DNA of 64,000 bases from NCBI RefSeq assembly GCF_034140825.1, contig NC_089038.1, positions 22,801,501-22,865,500 of the forward strand. Direction: 5' to 3'. The notes under the pieces were generated by a model that saw nothing but the letters and a program-made list of their open reading frames with translations, was not told the origin of the DNA and did not search any database. Source of the DNA: Oryza sativa Japonica Group. Its lineage: Eukaryota > Streptophyta > Magnoliopsida > Poales > Poaceae. Below are positions 45,105-56,700 of the stretch, piece after piece. How positions within the stretch are numbered: position 1 is the first letter of the stretch; the number at the start of each line of letters is the position of its first letter. Both the position numbers and the translations under genes were made by a program.

Positions 45105-46499
45105 ATGAACGCCGCCGTGTTGCTGCTGCTCCTCGCGCTCGCCGCCCTCCCGGCGTCGTGCGCGCCGCCGAGATCCTTCCGCCTCGAGCTCGCCAGCGTC
45201 GACGCCTCGGCAGCCGACGCCGCCAACCTCACGGAGCATGAGCTCCTGCGGCGCGCCATCCAGCGCAGCCGGTACCGGTTGGCCGGCATCGGCATGGCGC
45301 GCGGCGAGGCGGCCAGCGCGCGCAAGGCCGTCGTGGCCGAGACGCCCATCATGCCGGCCGGCGGCGAGTACCTGGTGAAGCTCGGCATCGGCACGCCGCC
45401 GTACAAGTTCACGGCGGCCATAGACACCGCCAGCGACCTCATCTGGACGCAGTGCCAGCCCTGCACCGGCTGCTACCACCAGGTCGACCCCATGTTCAAC
45501 CCCAGGGTGTCCTCCACCTACGCCGCGCTGCCGTGCAGCAGCGACACGTGCGACGAGCTGGACGTGCACCGGTGCGGCCACGACGACGACGAGTCGTGCC
45601 AGTACACCTACACGTACAGCGGCAACGCCACGACGGAGGGCACCCTGGCCGTCGACAAGCTGGTCATCGGCGAGGACGCGTTCCGCGGCGTCGCCTTCGG
45701 CTGCAGCACCTCCAGCACCGGCGGCGCCCCGCCACCGCAGGCGTCCGGTGTGGTCGGCCTCGGCCGCGGCCCACTCTCGCTGGTGTCCCAGCTCTCTGTG
45801 CGGAGGTTCGCCTACTGCCTGCCCCCGCCGGCGTCGAGGATCCCCGGGAAGCTCGTCCTCGGCGCCGACGCCGACGCCGCCCGCAACGCCACCAACCGGA
45901 TCGCCGTCCCGATGAGACGGGACCCGCGGTACCCGTCCTACTACTACCTCAACCTCGACGGCCTGCTCATCGGCGACAGGGCGATGTCCCTGCCGCCAAC
46001 GACGACGACGACGGCGACGGCGACGGCGACGGCGCCGGCGCCGGCGCCGACGCCCTCCCCGAACGCGACGGCGGTCGCCGTGGGCGACGCGAACAGGTAC
46101 GGAATGATCATCGACATCGCGTCGACGATCACGTTCCTGGAGGCATCGCTGTACGACGAGCTGGTGAACGACCTGGAGGTGGAGATCCGGCTGCCGCGCG
46201 GGACGGGGTCAAGCCTGGGCCTCGACCTGTGCTTCATCCTGCCCGACGGCGTGGCGTTCGACCGGGTGTACGTGCCGGCGGTGGCGCTGGCGTTCGACGG
46301 GAGGTGGCTCCGGCTGGACAAGGCGCGGCTGTTCGCGGAGGACAGGGAGAGCGGGATGATGTGCCTGATGGTGGGGAGGGCGGAGGCGGGCAGCGTCTCC
46401 ATCCTCGGCAACTTCCAGCAGCAGAACATGCAGGTGCTCTACAACCTTCGCCGCGGCAGGGTCACCTTCGTCCAGTCCCCCTGCGGCGCCCTGCGATGA
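45105..46499 (+). CDS. Nepenthesin-type aspartic protease homologue with altered catalytic motifs (464 aa)
   Basis: Single-exon A1-family protein with a signal peptide (MNAAVLLLLLALAALPASC), propeptide (FRLELASVDAS), nepenthesin Cys-rich insert (CQPCTGCYHQ ... CSSDTCDEL) and conserved C-terminal ILGNFQQQNMQVLYN. The catalytic triads are changed: DTG became DTA (AIDTASDLIWTQC, D107) and DSG became DIA (IIDIASTITFLE, D337). Both aspartates remain, but the glycines that shape the active site are gone, so activity may be reduced or unusual. A simple-sequence insert encoded by ACG/GCG repeats (about 46000-46065, Thr-Ala then Pro-Ala) precedes the second motif. The open frame is otherwise intact, arguing against simple decay. 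It is paralogous to 39450-40814. Confidence 0.9.
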   Translation: MNAAVLLLLLALAALPASCAPPRSFRLELASVDASAADAANLTEHELLRRAIQRSRYRLAGIGMARGEAASARKAVVAETPIMPAGGEYLVKLGIGTPPYKFTAAIDTASDLIWTQCQPCTGCYHQVDPMFNPRVSSTYAALPCSSDTCDELDVHRCGHDDDESCQYTYTYSGNATTEGTLAVDKLVIGEDAFRGVAFGCSTSSTGGAPPPQASGVVGLGRGPLSLVSQLSVRRFAYCLPPPASRIPGKLVLGADADAARNATNRIAVPMRRDPRYPSYYYLNLDGLLIGDRAMSLPPTTTTTATATATAPAPAPTPSPNATAVAVGDANRYGMIIDIASTITFLEASLYDELVNDLEVEIRLPRGTGSSLGLDLCFILPDGVAFDRVYVPAVALAFDGRWLRLDKARLFAEDRESGMMCLMVGRAEAGSVSILGNFQQQNMQVLYNLRRGRVTFVQSPCGALR

Positions 46500-46977
46500 G
46501 ATCTCTCGTCACCAGTATCTTTGTAAAACCCTGCATACATCAATTCATCATCATCGTGGCTGGCTTATGGCCTGATGTAGTTAGTGCTCATCAACAAATT
46601 ATTTGGATACTCAGAGATGCTTTGATTAGCTTGAATCATAAAACATTTTATACGACAAAGCATGGTCGAGTGACCAAGCCTGCAGGCTGCAGCTAACTAG
46701 ACCATGCACAGTGATTATGCTTCAATATAAGAGAAGTAGAGAACAATCTTGTTTTGAAAGTAAAAAAGAAGGGTTTGATTCCCAACGCAGTAATGTGGCA
46801 GTTTTCATACCCCCAACTTAAATCCTTATTGCGAATTTTCTACTGCCATCTACAGATGGACAAGAATATCGGCAGAAGCTGTCCACATTTACAAGATTCA
46901 AGATGTTTGAGCATGAATTGATCTAACTTCCTTCAGTTATATTTTTACCCTCCCAAAGAGGAGGGAAATGCCATCCT
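46500..46977. other. Convergent spacer
   Basis: 3' ends of the protease and ChaC-like genes; nothing else is recognised. Confidence 0.5.
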
Positions 46978-49141
46978 TCAGCAAGATACCGCAGTGTCTG
47001 GATACTTGCGCACAGCATTTGCCAGATCCTGGACATGTGGATCAACAACTCCTGCCAAGAACATATAATTGATACACACGCTAGAATCTTCTAAAGAATA
47101 AAAAGGCAACACAAAGATGATGACCTTACCTATTTTGTTCAATGCATCCTCAAGTTTGAACAGGTACTCTTTGTTAGGTCCAGATGGGCCTTCAGCTAGG
47201 TAAATTTGCCTATACATAGCACAAGTTATTATGGAAATTTACCTCAGATTAAGTTGCAATATGCCAATACTACAAGTTAAGTAGGTGCTATACTTGGCCA
47301 TTTCTTCCAGCGGTGCAGGACCAAGGTAGTTTTGGTTGCTCTGCTTGTTTGTTGTGGCTAAGTATCTGTTGGTCGTGCATGACATTACATCAATTAAACA
47401 TTAATTTATACTACTTCAGTATTGATTTTAATATTACAAAATCTCTGTAAGTCATAAAGAAGATCAGAAAATCACTTACACCATCACATTTTTGACGGCT
47501 GGTGTTTTTGGTGAGGAGTCCTGTTGCAGATCCAGACATATGAGCAATAAGTTAACTGCACATCAAACATTCTGCTACAAGAGAATAATTTTTTTTGAAC
47601 GAATCGGCAAGCTGCCAATTTCATTGAATAGAGAAGGAGTAAACTTTACAAGTAAGAAAAACCAGGCCCAGGACCTTCGGTCCTACTGAACAAGAGAATA
47701 ATTTCATTATTCATATCTTACCATATACAAATCAAGGTAAATCTTCTCATCATATTGCTTCTCTCTTACTTCCAGATGCTGCAATTCAAATCTGAAGGTA
47801 AATATGCAAGCAAGGTAAGCAACTGAAAGTCAGTTTATAAAGCACTGATTAAGGTATTGTTACTTCAGTTCTCAGGCTGCCATAAGGCCCATAAAGAGGG
47901 ATGGCATCTAGATAACATTTATCTGAGTTCATTCAGATGACCATCTGGGACAATATCGCATTTTCAGAGTAGTTATCATTTGGCTATATTGAATCATATA
48001 TTTCAATGGACTAGAAAAGAACAAATGCACAATTGACCAATCTATTTAACTCCACACAAACAGACAAGCAACATCAGGATTTTCCAATCAAGAAATAGTT
48101 GTGTAAACTGAATATTATGGCACAGTATTAGTGAACAAAACAAACCTAACTACCGTCTTGGAAAACTTACCTCCAGAGCTGTCTGCTTATCTTGTTCCGT
48201 TGAAATTTTGTAAGCAACACCCCACTACATCATAAAACAAAGAGATTCATTTACAAATTCAATGTATGCACTGAGAACAGGGTTACTTGGCCTGCAGAAC
48301 AGCATAAAAAGATGGAAGAGAACATGCCAAATAGCTATGAGATCATTAGTCCATTTTGCATATCACAAACAAGCTCCTTTTTTACCATTTGTACCACCCT
48401 TCAGAGTTCAGATCGATCTCGGTATCTCAATGACCATTTTAATTTGGACTGCAAGAGAGTCTCAGTGCCACTCTTTTACCATTACTGCAGAAAGGTCTCC
48501 CCTTATAGCCCATTCTTAAATACCTTAGGAAGTTAGGATACAGGATTACAAGTACACATCTGATTATCTGATGATCATTGTTTTCATCCGATCACTGATA
48601 CACAAACTCATACTTACTCCTTATTAGCATGGCTGACCAGTAGTACCTCAGTTTCACAGATGTACCGAAATAAAGATATCAACAACAACAACAACAACAA
48701 AGAAGCATCTTAAAGCATAATGTAATCCATGCTCAATTCAACACAAGGATTAACGATTAGCAAGTCGCGTAGCACATCAACAAAGAACATATGAGAGAGA
48801 AGCGTTACGCATGTGGCGCCGGGCTGGTGCTCGAGCGTGACGGTCCTCCCGGGGAACTCCGGCGTGCCCCTGTGGTCCGTGCTCCCTGTCCGCACCCGGC
48901 GGCGACCGGAGAACCAAAGAGAATCAGTAGGGGATCAACACATCAAACAGCGGCGGCACAAACCGCGGGGGCGGGATTGGACGAGATGCAACAACCGCAA
49001 CCACGCAAGCAGGTGGTAGTGGTATTATTTACCCTGGTAGAAGACGCGGCGGTAGTCCCTGACGAAGCCGACGAGGCGGGCGTCGTGCGCGAAGCCGGGG
49101 TTCCAGACCAGGGACCCGTACCCGAACACCCACATCGCCAT
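46978..49141 (-). CDS. ChaC-type gamma-glutamylcyclotransferase (8 exons, about 187 aa)
   Basis: Cytosolic enzyme of the GGCT2/ChaC family, which cleaves glutathione to 5-oxoproline and Cys-Gly in the gamma-glutamyl cycle. Exons (minus strand): 49141-49033, 48885-48809, 48224-48171, 47779-47723, 47520-47480, 47365-47294, 47209-47130, 47051-46978; all GT-AG with phases joining to 187 residues. The substrate-binding signature is at the N-terminus ([13 protein letters not shown]), the catalytic glutamate block is [10 protein letters not shown], and [14 protein letters not shown] is the conserved C-terminal part. The protein is slightly shorter than many plant members. A 99-bp LINE stub lies between exons 4 and 5. 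Confidence 0.88.
47592..47690 (-). mobile_element. Very short 5'-truncated LINE end, about 99 bp
   Basis: A T-run followed by GAACGAATCGGCAAGCTGCC and AATTTCATT is the minus-strand view of a grass LINE 3' end. It is flanked by a direct repeat ACAAGAGAATAATTT (47577-47591 and 47691-47705), the target duplication. It lies in an intron of the ChaC-like gene. Confidence 0.7.
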
Positions 49142-50016
49142 GGCCTCCGCGCTCCCGGCTGCTCCGGTGGAATGGCGTATTGGTTGCGCCGCGTGCGATG
49201 CGAGCTGTGAATGGTGTGGGCAGAGTGTTCTTTGTGGGCTCTGCTTCTCTGATAGGGTATACGCGAATCGTGCACCACGCAGGAATCGAGAGCAAGACAA
49301 CAAATTGGCCTCTCTTTTTTTTGGCCCTGGATGGCTGAATAGGGACAATTGGCTGAGAAAAACCAAAGGTTGGACTAGTGCCAAGTGGGTTCCGTTGCAT
49401 ATGCCAGCAATTTTGCTCCCCTCGTTCCAAATTTAATTTCCAACAGTTCAGCAATCACCATCAAGCTAAACATCCCCTCAAAAAAAAAATCATCAAGCTA
49501 AACATGCCCAGAATCTTTCCCTCTGTCGCCACCCAAAAAAAAAAGAGCTCTGGATAAGAGGAAGAGCAATCTCAGCAATATGTAACAGAGGAAGTACACA
49601 GTAACTTCAGTAGACAGTAAAAGGCTCATTCTGTCTTAAGTTAGACAGCAACCAGTAGAGCATTTCAATTGGTCTCCTCATACAAGAAGCACAATCACAA
49701 ATTTGGAATTTTCAAATTCCTATAAAGGGCATCTCTCTTCTTCCAAGTACCAGTACTAATAACAATACTTTCTATTCTTAGTTTGTTACTCCAGTAAATT
49801 TCCAGTGAGTAATATGCTCATATGCACCATCAGTAGCAATAAGAGAGAAGGTAACTGAACCCAAACAAACAAAATGCGCCATGTAGGCATAAGGTTGTGA
49901 AGGACAGGGCAGATGCTGCAGACTGGCAGTAGACTACCAAAACAAAAGTATCTCAGAATTATGCCAAGAACTTGAAATGTTCAGTAAAGTATCCTGACGA
50001 TCTTAAACTGAATTTG
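49142..50016. other. Intergenic spacer
   Basis: Promoter side of the ChaC-like gene and 3' side of the F-box gene. No gene or delimited element is seen. Confidence 0.5.
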
Positions 50017-52868
50017 TTAATTATCACTATCATTGTCTTCATCATCATCGTCATTGTCGCTTCCGGTACTTGAGCAGTCACTGTACATAGGCTCCCATGG
50101 CTCCCTGAATGACTCCAGGGCACAGCATCTCAACTCAATGTCACCTTCAAGCCTGACATTCCAGCAGCCAAGTATGTCAAGCGTTTGCAGCCGAGGGCAC
50201 CTGGTGAGGATGGCACCAAGTCCGGTATCGCTGAACAAGCCATAGGCAAGCTCGAGATGCTCGAGCACGGGCATGGTGTTCGCGATTGCCAAGGCCTCGT
50301 CGTTGACCACATTAGGCACCGCATTGTAACCATGGGGAACATCTGGAGGAGGCATGTTCCTCTTCAGCTGAACGAGCAGCTTGCAGTGTCGGCCTAGCGC
50401 TTCGATGCCACTCGATGAGATCTTAAGGCAGTTGCTGATGTCCAGCACTCTCAGCGCAGGAAGGAATTCGGCGTACTTCTTCACAGCTTGATCAGAAATC
50501 TCGCTCATTGGGATTTGGAGCACATTTAGCAACTTCCCACTGTAACAGAAAAAAACAGAAGAAAATATCACTATGTGGACCGATTGAGTGATGTTCATTT
50601 AGGTGTCATGTTCTCAGCATTCAACAGAAAGCAAAACATACTATTTTGTTTAAGTCAATACATGCACCAAAAGCAATGACATATTCCCATATGTTTGGGA
50701 ATTGGTTGACGGGGATCAATGTGGGGTTGAGGAAACCTTTTTTTGGGTTGGGGGGGGGGCGATTTATGTTGGGCTGTTTGGCTAAATAGAAATGATATTG
50801 CTTTTTATTAAAAAAACACATTTAATCCATACAGTTTACATGTTGTGGCTGCACTTTTGGTTTTGCTAAAAAGGGAGGCACGGTGACCAGTCATTGCAGC
50901 AAGCCACTTGTTGGAGCGGGTGACAATGGAGGTGTTCAATGGCCATAGGTGAAGATATAGCAAAAGGATATGTGCATTGAAATTTTGGGTTTCTCGTTAT
51001 AACCTGTTGAACTTGCTGCGGATTTATCTTCCCAAAATAGTGTGGAACTATCATAATAATTGTTTGTGGTTTTGTCACTTTGTGCCAGGGTTTAACTTTT
51101 CGATTTCGAATTAAAAACTGCTCCTCACCGGTTTACCCAAAACCGGTAAAAACCGATGACTTTCAGTCAAACCGTACGAAAATCGGCTAATATCGACCAG
51201 TTTTCACAAACCGAAACCTAGCAGTTTCAGGAAAACCGACTGGTTTTCGTGAAATTCCATCAGTTTTGTGAACCTTGCTTTGTGCATCCTAGATGTCGTG
51301 GCCGGTTTATCCATCATTAAAAAAATAGCATATTTGATTCACAAACAATGTTTATAAGAGGTTTGCTATGAGTATATGGCCCCTAATTTTAATGTACTTT
51401 TGGAATATCTACACTGATGCATTATATTCCCATCAATTCAAATCTAGCCATAAGTCACATGCTTACCAGTGATAAATTACTGTCATGATAAGACGCATAC
51501 ATCCAAAATGTCATATGCCAGTGTTCATACTTTAGTACATGTCAAGATGCATCTAAACTAATAGTCCCTCCAGCTGTTATGTTTATTTGACGCTGGGAGA
51601 ATTAAGTTTAGTTCCCCTGGCGTCAAATAAAAATAACCGGAGGGAGTAGTATATTATCAACCTATGTTTATTTGTATTGTTTTAGATGAAAAAAAGAGGT
51701 GAAAGAATTATGCACTCTTTAATTCATAGCAAGACGTTACAAAGTGAAAAAGTCCATTTTTTACATAACGGCTAAGCCTTGGAAGGTCAACAGAGATAGG
51801 AAAACCGAACATGTTTGTGAGATATGAACTGCACATTTATGGATGTGAGTTCCAATTCACTGCTTCTAAAAGTACCAACCTAGGATGTGAACCGGTAACC
51901 GGTTGAGGGAAATGTACAAGCTTGAGCAGCTAAATTCACGGCTTCCAGTGTAAAGAATGGATTTTTACAGTGCAACGCAACCGAACACACTCTAATTTTA
52001 AACTTACTAGTACTAAATTCTACCTCAATAGATATCACAATTCTGCAAATATCGATGCACCACGGTAGAATTTTCATTCTCTATGTTAGTGATCAGTGAT
52101 CACAAATTCACAATATCACACTTACGAGGCAAAAGGGAACGCGACTTACGAGGCAGCGACGTAGGCGAGCGCGGCGTCCCCGACGCGGTAGGCGGAGAGC
52201 TGCCGGAGCGTGCCCCGCGCGAGGGCGACGAGGCGGCGCACCGCGGCGTCGGCCCTGGGGCGGCAGTTGACGCGGCGGCACCACGCCTCGATGTCCACGT
52301 CCCCCCACACGTCCGGCGCCGCCGCGGCCTCCCTCCACGCCCTGCACACGCGCGCCGCGCCCCGCGCCACCTCGTCCGCGTCCACCCTGCCCCGGAGTAT
52401 GAGCGCCAGTATCTCCGGGCTCACCGCCTCCGTCCACCTCCACTCGTACATTCGCCCCTCGCCGCCATCGCCTCCCACCTCTCCTCCTCCTCCTCCGCCC
52501 CATTCCCCGGCATCGAAAGGCCTCTCTCTCTTCGCCTCCGCCTCCGCCTCCGGACGAAACCGAACGTGCTTTCCTGCTCCGCCGGTGGCCGTACCCGACG
52601 CCCTCGTTGCTGCCGCCTCCGACCAACTCCCCCAACACGAGCCATCAAGCTCAAGCCCCGCCTCTTCCTCCTCCAACCTCCTCATCCACCCTCCTCCGTC
52701 GCCGGTGACGGCAGCATCGCCCCGACCGCTAGGCTTCTTCTTCATGGCCTCCGCGTGCGACCACTTCACCACGGGCGCCGCTCTCTTCCCCTCGAACCCC
52801 GGCCATCTCCCCTTCTGGCCTCCTCCCCCCGTGAATCTACCTCCCGAGCTAGAACCGCAACGCCTCAT
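50017..52868 (-). CDS. FBW2-like F-box/LRR protein (2 exons, 413 aa)
   Basis: Substrate-recognition subunit type of SCF ubiquitin ligases. Exons (minus strand): 52868-52150 and 50539-50017, GT-AG, phases joining to 413 residues. The F-box lies at about residues 143-190 (WTEAVSPEILALILRGRV, then ARVCRAWREAAAAPDVWGDV). LRR-like segments follow: LRVLDISNCLKISSSGIEAL, LEHLELAYGLFSDTGL and LQTLDILGCWNVRLEGDIE. The tail is acidic (DNDDDDEDNDSDN). Overall it resembles Arabidopsis FBW2, but the first 139 residues are extra and low-complexity. A TATA box at about 52981 (minus) supports the long start; an ATG at 52451 would give a 274-aa form closer to FBW2. The 1.6-kb intron has a small Stowaway MITE. 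Confidence 0.88.
51564..51647. mobile_element. Mini Stowaway-like element, about 85 bp
   Basis: GTCCCTCCAGCTGTTATG at the left and the inverse ending AACCGGAGGGAG at the right, with TA flanks. The arms match over about 35 bp. It lies in the F-box gene intron. Confidence 0.6.
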
Positions 52869-52980
52869 CGCCGGCGGGCGATCGCCTCCGGCGACGGCGA
52901 GCTCGCTCCCCTTGCGCTTCTTGGTTTTCCTCTTTGGGAATTTGGGGAGTGGGTTTCCGAGAGCTTCAATGAAGCTCCTC

Positions 52981-52987
52981 TATATAG
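52981..52987 (-). promoter_or_regulatory. TATA box of F-box gene
   Basis: The minus strand reads CTATATA about 115 bp upstream of the ATG at 52868. Confidence 0.45.
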
Positions 52988-53496
52988 CCATGGCGCAGTG
53001 GAGCGGAAGAACCGATGCGCGACACGTGTACAATCGGACGGTGGAAGAGCTGCTGCCTTTTCGAGTTCGTCAGGTTCGGACGTAAAGCTCAGAGTACAGT
53101 GACATTTAACTCCTCGCATGTGCAATTAATTATTTACCACTCTCTCTATAATACGTAGGCTTTCACGTATCTATGACATGGGGTCCAGTGACAAATAATT
53201 TGGTGCCACTCGTAAGAGTGGTAAATAGTTAATTATTCCTCGAGTTACATGGCTAACTCTTAGTTTGGAACGTACATCTCACTTCCATGTGGGGTACACA
53301 TCATGTGGGCCCGCGAGTTTTGGTCTTAAATCTCGTTTGGTGTTCGCTTCGCTGGGGGACGCGGAGCTACGCAGCATCCGGTCGTGTCCACGACCCCACG
53401 TGCCCACCCTTTTCGCTCAAATGGGCTGGAATTCTTACTGGGCGGCCCATTAAGGCCCACGATGAGGTAACCCACACCCACCTGTGCGGACTCCGC

Positions 53497-53504
53497 TATA
53501 AAAG
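53497..53504 (+). promoter_or_regulatory. TATA box of phosphate carrier gene
   Basis: TATAAAAG lies 226 bp before the main ATG at 53730. GGCCCA-type motifs are nearby (53445-53460). Upstream ATGs at 53584 and 53669 would lie in the transcript. Confidence 0.55.
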
Positions 53505-53729
53505 CCCAGCCCATTCGGAAGCGGATGCCCTAGCAAATCGCGGAGCCACCGGTCTCTCCCACCTCTCCCTCCCCCGCGAGCGAATGGCGGCGAGCCGCTC
53601 GCGGGAGCGGAGCTCGCGCACGCCGCTGCTCAAGCTCAACAAAGCGCGCCCCCGCGCCCCTCCTCGAGATGAGGCCTCAAACCCTAAGCCGCGAGAGCAC
53701 CACCACCGCCAACGCCCACGCCCGCCGCC

Positions 53730-56700
53730 ATGGCCGTCGTCTCCGAGAGCTCGCGCAAGGCGCTGCTGCCCAGCTTCCTGTACGCGGCCCCTGCCGCCTC
53801 CTCGTCGCCGTCGTTCGCGGCCGCCGCAGCCGTGGGTGTACGTGGGGTCCCCGCGCCGTCGCTGGCGGGGCCGGCGGTGTGGGCTCGCTCGCCGAGAGAG
53901 CCGGCGGGGAAGATTGAGATGTACTCGCCGGCCTTCTACGCCGCGTGCACGGCCGGCGGCATCGCCAGCTGCGGGCTCACGCACATGACCGTCACGCCGC
54001 TCGATCTCGTCAAGTGCAACATGCAGGTGAGATTCACGCAAATTTCCCTGTTCGATTCGGATTGCAACTGTCGTGACTCGTCTACTACTACTACGTAGAA
54101 GCTTTCTGGGTTGTGATCGCATTAAATTTATGAATGCTGCCGCACACATAGCATGTTGATGATGCATTGGTTCTGTTGGTCAGTTTGAGATTTCGGTTCG
54201 TCATTTGGATCACCTGGCGATCCGTAGTTCTTATGTAATCCGGGTTTGAAGTCTTGGCATCATGCATTCATGCAAGGTTATAATGAGTATCGCCTGCAAT
54301 GATTCTGAACATGAATGTTCTATCTGATCCTTCAAGGCATACAATTTCTTGTATGTACTTCCTTTCAATTTGCAGTTGGCTACCATTATTTACACATTGT
54401 TTAGCAGTTTGTTGTAACATTAACTACATGGGTACATGTACCCTTAGTCTTTGAGCAGAGCCAGGAGTGAGTCATGTTAGATGATGTTCACCTATGCATA
54501 TATATATAGAGGAGGGAGAAGGATAAATCCCCCTCTACCCTTCTCTTAAATAGATCTAATAAGCGTAGTTGGGTGCATTCCAAGTGACTATTCCAGGACA
54601 TATTCCTTTGGTATCCTAAGGATATTCTCCTAGGAGACGCCGTAGGAGACATCGTTTGTGCTCATTGCTTTGCTTGTATATTGTCACTGTTATGAACCAA
54701 CTACCAAGCAATAACGAACCATTGCAACTTATCTTTTGCGGTGTTCATAATTGCAAATTTGCAGTTGATTTATAGGTCGTGTTGCATGTCTATGTGTTTT
54801 GTCGATGTATCTTGGATTCGTTGGTGGTTTCTGACCCTGTGACTGAACGACCCTCAGGCTAGTTGTTCTGTGATATGCAAATGTAGGCATGCATTGTCAA
54901 ATAAAATCATTTTTAATTTGATTGAAATTATACTGATTGCAATTTCATGTCTATCTCATGTGTTTGTACCCCCTAGATTATGTGTTTGATGCATTGGCAT
55001 GGAATTGCTAACATGCTGTTTATGGTCACATTAGTCATTTCTCCGAATCAATTATTTTACGTTCTTTGATTTCTCAGATTGATCCAGCCAAGTACAAGAG
55101 TATCTCATCTGGGTTCGGTGTTCTCTTGAAAGAGCAAGGAGCAAGAGGTTTCTTCAGAGGATGGGTGCCCACACTGCTTGGTTACAGTGCTCAGGGCGCG
55201 TGCAAGTTTGGTTTCTATGAATTTTTTAAGAAGTACTATTCGGACATTGCTGGGCCTGAGTATGCAGCTAAGTACAAGACATTAATTTATTTGGCTGGAT
55301 CTGCTTCTGCTGAAGTAATTGCAGATATTGCACTCTGCCCCATGGAGGCTGTGAAGGTTCGTGTGCAGACACAACCTGGCTTTGCGAGAGGTTTATCTGA
55401 TGGTCTTCCAAAGTTTGTCAAGGCAGAAGGCTATGCTGGGTAAGTTGATAGGGTCTTGTAAATCACATTGTTCAGTAAGCGGGTCTCTAACATCAGTCTT
55501 CCAACTCAATGTTTACTGTGCAGATTGTATAAAGGGATTGTTCCACTCTGGGGGCGACAAATTCCTTGTTAGTACCTATCTCCTTTTTAAGAATTTGCAC
55601 ATGTAGCGACGATTGTCTAATTTTTAAAGTCAGTTAGTGATCATTTTACATAAAATGTATAAATTTTTAGTGCAAAACCTGATTCATGCAGCTTATCCTG
55701 TTATTGAAGGGATGGGAACTCCTGAGATACTTGTTTTTTATGTAGTGTACAATGGGCATGCATGAATGATTAAGTGGTTCATTCATGACTTTGCCATGAA
55801 AGAGTACAATTGAGTTAAAAACATAATTTCAATGTTTCCATTACAGCAATGCACATAGTTCTTCTTGAAATCACCCAATGGTTTCAAGTTTTTATGTGTG
55901 CATATATTGATTTTTCCACACTGCTTGAGCTATCTCTATTACACTGGACCTAGACTCCAATGAAGTGGTATACATTGATTACTGGTATTATTTCAATTAT
56001 TTTGTACCAGCAGTTATTATGATATGATGTGTTGTAGATGATGTCTTATGATCTGTCATCTTTGTTGTAATGTCATTTTTTTTTCATAATGGTGAAAACT
56101 GTTGGCCTTGAACAATTATTTAACATGATTGCAAGCACCAGTGCTCTATGAATTCTTTGTACATATTTAATGGCAACTCCAGTTTAGTCTTGTAGGATTT
56201 TTTTTTGGGTGCACATAGTTCTTCTTGCAATCATACCATGGGTTACAAGATTTTATGTGTGCATATATATACTATCCACACTGCTTGAGTTATCTCTTCT
56301 ATGTTGGAGATAAACTCCAATGAAGTGGTGTACATTTATTTAAAATAAGCAAATTGAATTTCTTGTGGGGAATTTTCTGCCTTTGTATATTTAGTACCCA
56401 TTTTGATTTTAAGTTGTGGGCAATTGATCTTGAGACATACAATGTTTCATGGCAATTCCAGTTTAGTCTTGTAGGATTTCTTTTTTTGGTGCACATTAGT
56501 TCTTGCAATCGTACCATGGTTTACAAGATTTTATGTGTGCATATATAAACTATCCACACTGCTTGAGTTATCTCTTCTGTTTTGGAGGTAAACTCCAATG
56601 AAGTGGTGTACATTTATTTAAAATAGACGAATTGAATTTATTGTGGGGAATTTTTCTGCCTTTGTATGTTTAGGACCCATTTTGATCTTAAGTTGTGGCA

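Noticed and set aside
45452-46696. 414-codon plus-strand frame within the second protease
   Set aside because: Out-of-frame Arg/Pro-rich translation of the protease coding sequence.
51115-51265. ACCGGT/AAAACCG-rich patch in the F-box gene intron as a transposon end
   Set aside because: The motif recurs irregularly, but no paired termini or target duplication could be found.
52083-53102. 339-codon plus-strand frame opposite the F-box gene
   Set aside because: The minus strand has an F-box, LRRs and consistent splice sites; this frame has none.
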